Shown piece by piece: positions 43,566-55,746 of a stretch of DNA of 64,000 nt. The notes beneath the pieces were generated by a model that did no database searches, was not told where the DNA came from, and saw nothing but the letters and a program-made list of their open reading frames with translations. Both the position numbers and the translations under genes were made by a program. The DNA is from Petrosia ficiformis (Eukaryota; Porifera; Demospongiae; Haplosclerida; Petrosiidae): the NCBI GenBank assembly GCA_947044365.1, contig OX345636.1:8576001-8640000 (forward strand), read 5' to 3'. Numbering within the stretch: the stretch's first letter is position 1; each line of letters opens with the position of its first letter.

Positions 43566-44570
43566 CTACATAACTAGGTAACTATATCAATATATTCCAA
43601 CATGAATAGTCACCAGCAACCATGGAGTGTAATGATCTATCTACATTTCTTGTCATTGTCAATAATTAACGTGATAAGTCCTTAGCAACCATATGTCAAT
43701 CATTATATAAGGTAACTAACATGAAAGGGTCTTAGCAACCATATAGTATTATTATATCTACATGTATGTTATGTTATTTTATGCTAACTAAAGCTAAAGT
43801 GATATCTGGGATAAAGGTATTTATTACATATGAGTTGAATGGGAAATATTAACATTTATACTTCAAATGTAAAATTTATGCTTCAGGAGACAACAAGGTA
43901 TGTGCTATGGCAAGAAGGGAGTTTATGAATGTGTGTGTTCTTCTATGGAATTGGACATAACCTGAACTAGAAGATGATAAAGAAATAATGGCACAGATAC
44001 AGTACATGTATACATTGTAGTTTTTCAGCAAGTTGCATGTGATTAAATTGAGGATTTATTTTTGAGCTATACAGTAGGAAATGAGAAATCTTTTAGAATC
44101 ATGCTTTTTATGGATTTTGATCCATACCACAGAATATAATATCCTTGATATTTAGTCACATGACTACATGTTAATAGTCATGTCTATAAACTACAAATAT
44201 AGAATACACACTTTGTCAGACACTAGGTACTATATATGAAAAGTCCTTATAAGTAGCAACCATACACATGTATGTCAGACACTAGGTATCTAATATGAAG
44301 AGTGCCTAGTAATCATATATCAGACACCAGGTACCGAATATGAAAAGTCCCTAGTAACCATATGTTAGACACTACATAAGCAACCATCCAGTGTAATGAT
44401 CTACAGTGTATCTACATTTCTTGTCACTGTCAATAATTAACGTGATAAGTACTTAGCAACCATATATCAATCATTATAATTATAAGGTAACTAACATGAA
44501 AGGGTCTTAGCAACCATATAATATTATTATATCTACATGTATGTTATGTGTAATTAAAGCTAAACGTCAC

Positions 44571-45117
44571 CAGTTTGATACGCTAGTAATACCATAAGTC
44601 TGAAGGATGAGTGGCAATACATGTATCCAATGAGTGATATTTCCCAGTATTCATTGAGGAATTGGTTACTAATACTTCCTGTCATGTGACTTCAGAAGTA
44701 ATAACCAGCCTTAATCATGTGACTTGTAGTAAAATATTATCATAGTGTGTGATTTGAATTTCTCATACAAAGTACATTGGAACTTTGTTTCCATGGTAAC
44801 TATAATTATTATGATAATATAATTTTGATCTCATCACTTCACTAGTTAATAATATGTACATGTAGATGTCCTCATTCATAATTATGATCATGTGACTCAT
44901 ATGATTCATAATTGATGTTATTAATTAGTGTTAATATTATATTTTAATCAAACAACTATAAAATAGTACAATGAATAACTAATAAAATTATAATAATAAT
45001 TATAGATAGTGTTTTTATTAGATGTACAATCACTTTATATAATTATAAGAAACAACTCTAAAATATAATATAATTATAACATTATAAATTATTGAGTAAC
45101 TATTAAATATAATAGTG
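44571..45117. other. AT-rich noncoding, 3' flank of MATH gene
   Basis: No coding signal seen. It lies downstream of the minus-strand MATH gene and probably contains its 3' untranslated region; AATAAA overlaps the stop codon at 45118-45123 on the minus strand, probably too close to serve as a poly(A) signal. Confidence 0.4.
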
Positions 45118-45121
45118 TTTA

Positions 45122-45639
45122 TTAGGAATACACAATAACTTTAGATACTACAAAACACAATATATCATTATTAATATATTCAGTGTTATTAGTAATATTA
45201 TAATATAAATCACTGTATGATATGAACTGATGATAACCCCTTCCACCAGGAGCTGTGTCTTCTTGTGTGACTCTTGTACGATATTCTATCGGTGCATTGT
45301 AATGGTTGATAGTCTTCTCCACATGTCCCTTATCCTCCCTCCAATTAAGTAATCGAATGGTGATATCACACTTGAAGGGCCATGTTAATATATCATCATT
45401 TTCACCCTTCAAGAGGTACACACCTACAGAAACATGTGTACCTTTACCACTAGCATCACCATTAGCATCTACTCTTAACTTTAGCTTGTATCCATCAGGT
45501 CCAGTATAGAATGGTTTACTCGTCCATTGATCACTAACTCTTTTATGCTCAGAGAAGTTATGCATGGATAGTGTACATGGAGGGAGGAGATAGGGAGATT
45601 CAGTTCCTGGAATAATATACCAACTTGGTACTTCAGGAC
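45122..45639 (-). CDS. MATH-domain (TRAF-like) protein, terminal exon
   Basis: After an acceptor (TTAATTTTAG) at 45641-45640 the frame opens with GPEVPSWYIIPGTESPYLLP and encodes one complete MATH domain: CTLSMHNFSEHKRVSDQW, GYKLKLRVDANGDASGKG, THVSVGVYLLKGENDDILTW, ITIRLLNWREDKGHVEKTIN and a C-terminal LCFVVSKVIVYS before TAA. MATH domains mediate trimer formation and receptor-tail binding in TRAF-type adaptors. The exon begins in phase 1, as does the exon at 47655-48170. No RING or zinc-finger part is seen. It is the best-preserved host coding sequence here. Confidence 0.85.
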
Positions 45640-45703
45640 CTAAAATTAACAATAAATAATAATAATTAATTATAATAATTCTTATTATATAATTATAATT
45701 ACA

Positions 45704-46045
45704 TGTTGTACTGAGTATACTTATAATAGTGATGATAATGATATGTATTCAATAGTACATGTTGTACTGAGTATACTTATAATAGTGATGATAATGATAT
45801 GTATTCAATAGTACATGTTGTACTGAATATACTTATAATAGTGATGATAATGATATGTATTCAATAGTACATGTTGTACTGAATATACTTATAATAGTGA
45901 TGATAATGATATGTATTCAATAGTACATGTTGTACTGAGTATACTTATAATAGTGATGTTAATGATATGTATTCAATAGTACATGTTGTACTGAATATAC
46001 TTATAATAGTGATGATAATGATATGTATTCAATAGTACATGTTGT
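45704..46045. repeat. 56-bp minisatellite inside MATH-gene intron
   Basis: Six copies at an exact 56-bp spacing (45711, 45767, 45823, 45879, 45935, 45991) share ATACTTATAATAGTGATGAT and TCAATAGTACATGTTGTACT. It lies within the 2015-bp intron 45640-47654 between two MATH exons. Confidence 0.95.
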
Positions 46046-47654
46046 TTATGGTGTACTGAATATATTTACAAGTTATATTACATGTTTACAAGACTCATGT
46101 AGTGTTTCTATATTAATATAATATCAAGTATTATCACTAATATAATAATGTAAACATGTTATTATAATGTGATGAGTACTAAACTATAATAATTATATCA
46201 CATTATGATATTTCATGTTCTTTATACTAGGAACTAGATAATTATGATGTATATATCACAAGATGATATAAATATATTATTATATTTTATATCATCTAGT
46301 GTTATATCATGAATGAATCATACTTTTGATATTTTTAGTGTCTGGATATTCATATTCATAATGTAAAGTAATGTATTACCTCATTATATTGATTTAAGTA
46401 ACTACTAACTAACAGACTTAGTGTTTATATTATCTGTTCAGTACTATACAAGATAAGAAATATGAACACAATCATCATCTATCATCATTTTATTATAATT
46501 ATTGATTTGACTAGTTCAGTTTATGTGCAGATATATAATGAATATCCTAACATTAAAAATCCATTCAGATATATAGTAATTAAATGAATATTCAGATAGA
46601 ATGGATATTCATTCCAGTCCCAGTACATAGTCATATAGAATATTAATATCATTATGATAGAAGGACAAAGGTTGGTTGTGTTCAAATACAAATGTTCATC
46701 ATAGTGTGGTTGTGTTGAATGAGATTATTAACACAAAACATGAGATCCATCCTACAACTGATAGTTGTGTATATTAATAAACACTGAGTGTAGTATAAAT
46801 ATATTTCAATCAGTTCAGCGAATAGTGAAGAGTACATTTCACTGAATATAAATGTAATTATACACATGTAATGATAAATCATTCATATTAGTATAGTAAC
46901 ATATTATAATCAAAACTAAACCTATTAAATTATATTAATGATTATAATAATTACATAATGTGATGATCATAATCATAAGCAGTATTCTTATTATTAAATC
47001 ACTACATGTCTTGTAATATACTATAGTATAAAACTATTATATATGAAGTTATCACATTATTCATTAGCTAACTGTAAACTACAAGACAATGTATAAACAT
47101 GACTATGAATATAATTATGATGTAATTATCATTTGTTATCTCTATAGATATCTGTCTCCTGATTTTATAAGGAACATACTTCAGGGAAATACTACCTGGT
47201 ACCTGGATCAAAATGGTTGCTCATATCAGAGGAAATTGTAGGTATGGTTCATATAATATAATACACAAGGTTTAGAGAGGATTAAAGTTTGTGAGATTAT
47301 TATGATTATAATTATATTAAAATTAATGATAATACATGAATTACAAGTAGATGAAATGTGAGTAGACAAAACAGGAGTAGATGAACCTGTTCTAAATAGT
47401 AATCATGAGAGGTGAGATTATTAGTAAACTTATTTTAATATCAGTTACATAACATAATAATAATTGATATAGATAACAGCTGATAATGATTACTGATCCA
47501 ATTATCAATACTTCACTAATTCAATATTATTATCAAACATGTGATGTACTAGTTATGTAATTTTAATAATGTGTGTAATAATATCATGTTACTACAAAGG
47601 GTATATATGTATACATGTATGTAATGTTATATAATATACAATATGTTTTATTAC
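46046..47654 (-). other. rest of MATH-gene intron
   Basis: AT-rich intronic sequence beginning with GTAATA at 47654 on the minus strand. A plus-strand open stretch at about 47156-47255 (after CTCTATAG; WYLDQNGCSYQRKL then stop) has protein-like composition but no supporting context. Confidence 0.5.
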
Positions 47655-48170
47655 CTGTATGTATGATAACTTTAGACACTCTGAAACATAGTGTGTCGTT
47701 ATGAAGGTATTCTGTGTTGTTATCAGCATTATACTCTAACTCCTTGTGAGGAATGACTTGAGGTTCAAGCAGTGAACCTGGTGCTGTACCTTCATCTATT
47801 ACTCTTGTACGATATGCTTTTGGTGCATTGTAGTGGTCAACGATCGTTTCCACATGTGCCTTATCCTCCCTCCAGTTTAGCAATTGAATAGTAATCTCAC
47901 TATTCAATGGCCAGTTCAAAGTCTCATCATACTCCCCCTTCATGAGATGTACACCTACACTTAGGTGTGTATCTTTTCCAGAACCCCATCCATTAGCGTC
48001 AACCTCTAATCGTAATTTATATCCATTTGTTGTGGAGTAAAAAGGTACACTAAACCACTCATCACCAACTCTCTTATGTTCATTGTAGTTGAACATTGTA
48101 ATTGTACATGGAGGGAGGAGGTGTGGGGACTGAGTCTCAGGAGGGATATACCAGGTTGGTATATCAGTAC
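47655..48170 (-). CDS. MATH-domain (TRAF-like) protein, internal exon
   Basis: Bounded by an acceptor TATTATCATAG (ending at 48171) and a donor CATACAG|GTAATA (47655/47654), this 516-bp exon encodes a full MATH domain: TDIPTWYIPPETQSPHLLPP, FNYNEHKRVGDEWFSVPF, GYKLRLEVDANGWGSGKD, THLSVGVHLMKGEYDETLNW, EITIQLLNWREDKAHVE and LCFRVSKVIIHT. Both ends are in phase 1, so it can be joined in frame to 45122-45639, and the same exon could be duplicated without disturbing the frame. The product would carry at least two tandem MATH domains. No 5' exons are recognised upstream within the window. Confidence 0.85.
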
Positions 48171-48179
48171 CTATGATAA

Positions 48180-49035
48180 TAAATATAATAGTTAATACAA
48201 TAAATTAATTTACATAATTATAATATCTTCATGAGGTATAGTAACTATACTATTTTTAGTAATGTGTAAATATATTTGAATAGTATATCATGAAAAGAAG
48301 TGTAACTGATCAGGAATGTATAATTATAATATGTGAGTGTTGTATATAATAGATATGTTTAATATACTATACTTTTATGTATAGTTTAATAACTAGCATA
48401 ACAATAATTATTAATATACTAGTTAATTGCAATTATAGTATGCGGATATTGTATGTAATTGTTATATCATACATGTATCTCTGATCTCCACATGGAATAT
48501 ATTGTTATTGATGGTATGGTGTCATCACAGTATCAATATATTACATGTGTACATGTGTACGTATGCTATATCTGTTTTGTACATGTAGCATGGAAATAAA
48601 GTGGAAATGCTATTCCTTTCCAGTAGTTATGGAATCGTTTATGGATTCACTCCTTATCTTGTAAATAGACCTGTTAATTGTAGAATGTCATCTTTCTGTC
48701 GACATTTATCATGTGTCACTCACTACAAGTGCTTATGAAACATGATACATGTATTTGTGTCCCTTTGATAATGGGTGTATAATTGGGATTTAAAATGTTT
48801 TGTTATTAATATTAGGTGTTATTAATTGTTTCACATACATCATGTATTTGTACTTTAGTATTCAATTACATGTACACAGTGTAACATGTATAATCAGGTT
48901 CATGTTTCATGTATATATCCCGACAGGGGTAGGGTTTATATCATACTATTGTAGTATAGTATCATAATAACATCTAATATTATTTCATGTGTTTATTTAT
49001 ACGAAGTACAAGTGTATAATTGTTATTATATGATC
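48180..49035. other. noncoding upstream of MATH exons
   Basis: AT-rich sequence. Further 5' exons are expected here or beyond, but none could be identified. Confidence 0.35.
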
Positions 49036-49039
49036 TAAT

Positions 49040-49455
49040 ATGCACTGGTGTGTCATCTGTTATGTACTGGTGTGTCATCTGTTATGTACTGGTGTGTCAT
49101 CTGTTATGTACTGGTGTGTCATCTGTTATATACTGGTGTGTCATCTGTTATGTACTGGTGTGTCATCTGTTATGTACTGTTATGTCATCTGTTATGTACT
49201 GGTGTGTTCTATTATGACTGGTGTGTCATCTATTATGTACTGGTGTGTTCTGTTATGTACTGGTGTGTCATCTGTTATGTACTGGTGTGTCATCTATTAT
49301 GTACTGTTATGTCATCTGTTATGTACTGGTGTGTCATCTATTATGTACTGTTATGTCATCTGTTATGTACTGGTGTGTTCTATTATGACTGGTGTGTCAT
49401 CTATTATGTACTGATGTATCATTTATTATGTAATGGTGTGTCATGCATTATGTAG
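49040..49455. repeat. 22-bp minisatellite TGTTATGTACTGGTGTGTCATC
   Basis: About 18-19 tandem copies of a 22-bp unit (TGTTATGTACTGGTGTGTCA plus TC) with T/A and short-deletion variants. Open frames in three phases are repeat artefacts. Confidence 0.95.
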
Positions 49456-50935
49456 TGTCATGTACTATGCTCTCGTGTGTCATTGATACACTGCTACATC
49501 ATGGATGACACACTAGTACATAATAATTATTTTAGTACATAGTCTACATACAACATCCAATATTTATGAATATTTATCTTAAATCATCCAATAAATGTTT
49601 TATAATTGATTTTGTAATAAATATATTATAATATTATCCCATACTACACAAAGGATCAGTACATTTGAACATTGTTATCACGAATATATTGTACATGTAT
49701 ATGTTTGCTAATAATATTAGTAGCCATATATTTGTCATAGCAACTGGGCTATAGAAACTTGCTACATGTATGTACATTTTGCTACTTCCACACACACAGA
49801 TCTCTAATAAAGAAACTAGATCCTGTTTTTTGACACAAATAGGATACTGATGTCCTCGTAGATGACTAAGCTAATCATAATGGAAGGAGGTTAGTACCTA
49901 TATATAACAGTAGCCCATGTATGAATAAACTGTTCAATGATATGTAGGAGTGTTTGACATCTGTATTACACACTATACTAGTTAATTTATAAATACACAA
50001 AAGATTTTTAAATTTGCTTAAATTGTCATCCCGTTGTTTCTGAAAAATGAAATGAAATTAATCCAGCTCTAGTAACTACAGTACATGTACATGTACATTG
50101 TACATGTATAATTGTACATGTACATGTAAATGTGCATGTACATGTATGTCAATAAAACATCACTATACTGTACAGTAATTATTCAATAGATCTGCACTAC
50201 AATACATTTACATGTACATGTACAATATCACAAAATATTCATTCATATCAACCCATCAAGTGTTTAGGAGTACATAATATTAAATTAAATGTTCACTATT
50301 ATCAGATAGAGTACGTTATGATAGGATGAGTAAATTATACATTGTTATCATAAATACATGGTTACTATGGAAACATGTTACTTGTATTTACATATTAGTA
50401 GCTAATCACATGTACATATTTACCAAATAAAGCTACTACATGTGTGTTTTATACAAAATTATAATGGTGATGATTATTAAATATGTTTTATATTCATATC
50501 TAATTGATAATTATACCTATGTACATTATGATGATATCACTTTAGGATATGAAAATTATATTACATATGATAATGAAGTGACTATGTATACATGTATTAT
50601 ATAAAGTACATGTAATTGAATAATATATCCTATTAGAGGTTATTTGATTACATCATTTACATGATAATACATAAAATGTGTCACACTGTGAGTCTGATAT
50701 TTTGAGTGGTAAACTACTATACAAAACAATAATAACAGTATCCATTACATGTACTTGTTGTGTTCTACTACTGGTAATATAATGTTGATAAAACCCTTTA
50801 GTCTGGTAGTTCCTAAGTGTAGTTGAATAACATACTAGGTATATATGATTACAACTATTCTGTTTCCACATAATACAATAGAATCAAGCTTTCTTTTACC
50901 ACTCATTTCATGAAGAATATCTGGTAAATCCCAGA
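49456..50935. other. noncoding, dense ACATGTAC palindromes
   Basis: No gene seen. Runs of GTACATGTACATGTAC at about 50083-50150 and 50210-50222 are self-complementary. Confidence 0.5.
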
Positions 50936-51535
50936 GTATGAAATATTGTGACATCATTTAAATAACCTCTCAACTATTTAAAAGAAGCTGGTATTTATCA
51001 TTCATATTTTTAATCCTCATTTATTATGTACATGTATTGTATTTGTATTGACCTCTTCATGATGAGATCATGTAGATATAATCAAAGATTGATATGAATA
51101 TAAATGATGTTACAGACATGCTAAGTGAGGGTTGGTTCTGCTGGTTAGTCTACTGTTCATCAGCTTATAGTCCAGTTAGATATTTGAGAAGATAGAAACA
51201 GCTGGTTTTGAAACTAGTTTTGGAATTAGTATTGATGTTGTACTGGTAGTGTATACATGTAAATGTTGATACAAGTCACATGTACATGTATATAAGTGTC
51301 ACTTTGTTTGTATATTACTTGCTACATGTGACTGATTAGGTGTAAGTGATCCAACAGTAGCTGCATGTGTCAGTATACATGACTTACAGCTGGCAGTGAA
51401 TAAAATTTCAGCAGTTGTATTCAATTTGTGGTTTATACATGTACATGTATGGTTACTGGACCATGTAGTTTTGGGTCAATGTATAATTATAAATATTTTA
51501 AATAATGTTTACAAAGAGATTTCTGAGCTAACATG
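50936..51535. repeat. ~600-bp interspersed repeat, uninterrupted copy
   Basis: This matches 60105-60395 plus 61190-61520, including CAACTATTTAAAAGAAGCTG, GGTTAGTCTACTGTTCATCA and GATCCAACAGTAGCTGCATG. The other copy is split by about 800 bp of inserted and expanded sequence. Confidence 0.9.
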
Positions 51536-52361
51536 ATGTTTTTGCAAACTTTATTTTATAGTAAGTAGAAGTAGACATCTGCTTGTGACCAAGCTATAAA
51601 CACAGACAAAACAAAATTAGTATCTAATAGATTACTCATATATTTTGACTTCCCATTACTATTAGCTACTGATGTGCAGTGATTTCCCCCTGTATTTCCC
51701 AATGGTCTTTGTAAATATTTATTATGATTATATATTGGCCCAAACAGTGGTCTGATGAAAACAACACCAACAGGAATAGTGGATACATTCACACCATGTT
51801 TGTGAACTGATCAAATGTAATGTTTATCAAATGTTTACTATTAGATGTTTTCTATAGTAAGCTCTATTTGGTTGTATTCAATGATTCGGTATATTCCAGT
51901 ATTTTAGTGTTTTCAACATAGTGGTGCTGGCACAAAAATCAAATTGGATTCCTTTGATCATGTCAAAGGGAAATGACATTGCATAGAGTAGTGCAACACC
52001 TCTCTTCAACTCTTTAGCTAGAACCTTGCATTAATCTTCTCAATAGGAGAGATGTATATCTGAACTAACAATTTGAGTTTACATAATACAGAGTGTAATG
52101 TCATTTCTAAATGAGACTTTTAATTTGTGCTCTGAAGTGCCACATTAAGATTGATGTTTATGTATCACATGACAGTCACATGATTGTATATAATTCTCAT
52201 TATACTAGTATTAACATTTGGGGAATCAGATATACAATAAGCTAAGCTGACTTCTCCGGTTACAACACATAACCGGAAAAAGAGGTTGGTAATATCGCAA
52301 AGGCCACTCCCCTATGTCATTGACTATTACATGTATGTAGCACAGCAAAGCATGTTTGTGA
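51536..52361. other. noncoding with mosaic repeat pieces
   Basis: The block 51890-52120 shares ACATAGTGGTGCTGGCA with 63938 and TCTCAATAGGAGAGATG with 57645. No gene is seen. Confidence 0.55.
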
Positions 52362-52460
52362 GTACCCCTAGCCACTTTAGCATCGCTAGGATGAGGGTAC
52401 CGTGCTTGGACCAGCAGAGTCGGTACCCCTAGCAAATTAGCATCACTAGGATGAGGGTAC
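52362..52460. repeat. two tandem hairpin-forming units
   Basis: Units starting GTACCCCTAGC and ending CTAGGATGAGGGTAC occur at 52362-52400 and 52433-52460. Each folds on itself. They lie downstream of the second Ngaro-like recombinase and may belong to its 3' terminal region. Confidence 0.65.
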
Positions 52461-52899
52461 CATGCTGCTAAACTCAGAGGTAGCATGACCTTACTCAGTC
52501 ACACCCCCCTAGCCATGTCCAATAATGGCATACCCAGCTAGCCCACACCTACATTTAGATAGGGGAGTGTATGTCGGCACCCGACATCCTCCAGTAGTGC
52601 ATTCATGCACTACACTCCCATATCAGGACGTACACCCATAGATATATACCTGTACTAATTTGTGTACCTCTGAGACCCACTCTACCCAACAACTAGTATG
52701 TGAGGTAGACTTACAGCTCAACTTGCAAGTAAACTAATACCATAGGAAAAACAAATTGAAATGTTTTAAATTGTGTACATCAAACATAAACATAGGACAT
52801 TTCTGAACACAAAGGTTAGTATTCTTATTATAATTGTGTCCGGGACCAGGGGACTTTATTTGGTCGTGAGCCAATCATGAGACATTTATGTGTGCATAC

Positions 52900-53840
52900 T
52901 CACCGCTGCCACCCGGCGAGTACTGATGGAAGGGACATGAGGCACTCTCTCGATGTTCTAATGTATGTGGCATAGGCTGCTGATTTCCACCTGCCTAGTG
53001 TCTTAATGAGGGAGTCACTCAAGCCAACTCTTGCAGCCGTTGTAGCTGCCCCGATCCTGAAGCTGTGGCCAGTGTACAAAGAGGTGTCAACCCTGCGACC
53101 TGCAGCACCTGCCGGACTGCTGCGACAAAGTGAGTGCGGGACAGTGGTGTGCCGTCCCTAAATATAAACAGCGGGCCAGGGGTTGCTTGGCGAATGGCCA
53201 GGTATGCCAACACTGAAGTCACTGGACACAGCACTTCCCCAGTTCTGCCCAGGTACAAGGTGACCCCAGCCCCAAAAGGATCCGTTTTGTTCTGTCGGAG
53301 ATGTACTGCCAAACATTGGGGGTTCACATGCGAGTCCACCCGGATATCAGTGGGAGACAGCATGGTAGGAGAATAAGCTCCCAAACATGGGCAAGTGAAC
53401 TCTCCACATCTCAGGAACCCGAAAAATGCCAGACAACACGCTGCCCATAACATCACCTTGTCGTGGTCCACGGGATCCTGTGACCACACTCTGTGAATGA
53501 TGTGTAGGATATATGGGGTGATGGGAAGGCGCTTCGGTCTGGAATGGGCAGGTAAGCCTCTCCTTATACCCTTGAGGACATATTCCAAGTGGGGGACTGA
53601 CGACAAAGAAGGATCAGGAAAGCCATAGGAAATTTGCAGAAACCGGATTGCACTCAAATATAGCCGAATAGATTGGTAAGATAGGGAACTACACGCCAAG
53701 TATGCCACAAACCGACATAGGGTCCCTTCCTGCAAGGGAATGGGTTGGAGGTTGAACTGAGTGCAGAAATTTAGGTAGCGGCGTTGACCTGACCTATATG
53801 CCGTTATGGTGGCTGAGGAGATGCCTTGAGCAAAGAACAC
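52900..53840 (-). pseudogene. tyrosine recombinase of a second Ngaro-like element (frameshifted)
   Basis: The frame encodes GISSATITAYRSGQRRYLNF, LPITPYILHIIHRVWSQD, the catalytic Arg in FFGFLRCGE, NKTDPFGAG and ARG-rich lead-in VRQVLQVAG. Near 53092-53112 a frameshift leaves the HxxR motif (GHSFRIGAA) and the nucleophile Tyr region (GRWKSAAYATYI) in another frame, ending at a stop at 52900-52902. It is clearly related to 13484-14568 but diverged enough to be a different family. The element cannot make an intact recombinase. Confidence 0.88.
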
Positions 53841-53886
53841 TGAAATAGCCCTATCCAGGCCCGAGAGCCCTAATTGGGTGTCTGTT

Positions 53887-54418
53887 TCACCAACAGGTCC
53901 ACCAGTGACTGTGGGATCCTGGTCTGTGGGGTCTGTGGGAGAAGAGAGGACAAATGAGGTAAGTTATTGCAGGAAATTGCGTCTGCTGCAGTATTGAGAA
54001 CGCCCGGTACATGTTCCGCCGAGTGCTGAAAGTTAAAATGGGCCAAGTAAAAAAAAGAAGCACCTCATGAGGTGCAGTACTGATGAGTCCCTGCCAGAGC
54101 GCCTTCTCAAGATGGCTACCACTGCCATATTGTCTGAATAAAAACGGACGTGCAAGCCCCGCCAAGTGTGGCCCCACAGAGCAGCTGACAGCACCACTGG
54201 CACCAGCTCCTTGACAGAAATGTCGATTGTGCTCCACTCTGGGGGCCACTGCAGTTGGAACCACCCCATCCCCTGGACCAGGGCCCCACAACCCCATGAT
54301 CCAGATGCGTCTGAATATACATGGACTGAAGGAGATGGCAGTGGGAGCAGTGATGTGCCATTCCAATCCTGTAGGAAGCACCTCCACCACTGTAGGTCGG
54401 CTCTGACCGAAGCAACTT
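53887..54418 (-). pseudogene. RNase H end of second Ngaro-like element
   Basis: The frame from 54418 gives SVHVYSDASGSWGCGALVQG, STIDISVKELVPVVLSAALW and FYSDNMAVVAIL, with the RNase H acidic residues in YSDAS, KELVPV and YSDN. It fails in a T run near 54040, after which the C-terminal HVPGVLNTAADAIS is readable in another frame. Nothing of RT proper is present upstream of 54420, so the element is 5' truncated. Confidence 0.8.
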
Positions 54419-54595
54419 CAGACAGCTAAGAATAACTCTACATGGTATTATTATCAAAATTTATATAATTATTAATAATTATTCATTTCAGTATATTCAT
54501 ATGTAGTAATATGTTGTATAAGTTATATCAAGTAGTTTGAGACAGACATAGGGTGAAGCACTTTAGAAAGTGCTCAAGCATAATCTGAATTATAC

Positions 54596-55143
54596 AGTAA
54601 AGTGCTTGAAGCTGTGAACTGCTCATGTAGTTGAACAGGTGGGAGTGCTTTGAGCACAAGGTGAAGCATCCTGAAAGGGGTTCAAGCATAATTTTAAGCA
54701 CATTTCTAATTAAACAGCGCCCAAAAAGAAATTTGTAATTAAACAACGAAACAAAAAATTTTTTTTAGTGAATTACATTTTATAAACATTGTATTTTGAA
54801 AAGTCCTATTTTTAATTTGGCATCATTCAGTCCAAAATACCTTCCAGCTATGCTAAAAAGTCATGATAATTACACATTTTATAAAAATTTTCGTATAACA
54901 GTATGCTTACGAAATTGAAAATAAACAGGTATTCGGAAAATAAACGGTATTCGTAAATAATAACGTACGCATATACGAAAATTTATACATACGAAAAATA
55001 AAAATTCAAAATATTTTAGAGAGGAAATATTCCCAATTTACGGTATCAGCCTGATATATGTATATAATTATATTTAAAAAAGTAATTTATAAAACAGTTT
55101 TGAATCATTTCTGCTTAAGCATAATAAGCACAAGCACTTTACC
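54596..55143. mobile_element. possible inverted-repeat element
   Basis: CAGTAAAGTGCTTGAAGC at the left and GCACAAGCACTTTACCAG at the right are inverted relative to each other, and AAGCATAAT motifs occur near both ends. No target duplication was found. The interior is rich in TTCGTATACGAA-like words near 54890-55000. Confidence 0.35.
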
Positions 55144-55663
55144 AGCATGATGATCAATGGTTGCACATCATTCAAATTTAAATTCAAGTACATGTTGTAA
55201 TGTCATCAAAATATCATATGATTAGATGTGTACATGTACTGTACATATGTTGAGGTTCATCACTAATGACTATATACATGTACTATTCTTTATTGGGACT
55301 CAGGCTTGTCTCAATGAGAGATATATGTATATGTATGTGTAATAGTATAATGATAATGATATACCATATAAAGAATTGATATCTCATACAATTATGAACA
55401 AGGAAAGGTGTGTCTTAATAACTATAAATCTCATCAAACATTGTTTTGTTTATAATTACATACACATAATGTATATTACATGTATGCATAGATAATAAAG
55501 TGAAGGGATTGGAAACGGGCCTTCGCAGTTGAAATATGCTACTTGGGGCTGTATTATATCTATTATACACATAATTAGAAAACTATTTTGAAATGTTAAT
55601 GCAAATGGCAAATCGATGGATGAAGTATAGGAAATCCAGTAAATAAAGGTAAGTTAGTAGCTA
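55144..55663. other. noncoding region
   Basis: No gene or repeat of note. Confidence 0.35.
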
Positions 55664-55698
55664 ATGTTTCAATGCTGTAAGTTTAAATCGTGGTTTGT

Positions 55699-55746
55699 CA
55701 GGGAATCCTGTAAACAACCCCCGGGGGTTGTTTACAGGATTCCCTG
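55699..55746. repeat. 48-bp perfect palindrome with no spacer
   Basis: CAGGGAATCCTGTAAACAAC... reads identically on both strands over 48 bases, centred on CCCGGG at 55720-55725. The right half is genuine Penelope-like coding sequence (PGVVYRIP). The left half is its inverted duplicate. Confidence 0.97.

Noticed and set aside
49020..49455. Cys/Val-rich repeat ORFs in three frames
   Set aside because: They come from the 22-bp minisatellite, which cycles through all frames.
54080..54105. CTGATGAGTCC resembling a classical hammerhead core
   Set aside because: No GAAA element follows at the right distance, and the sequence is the complement of RNase H coding sequence of the second Ngaro-like element.
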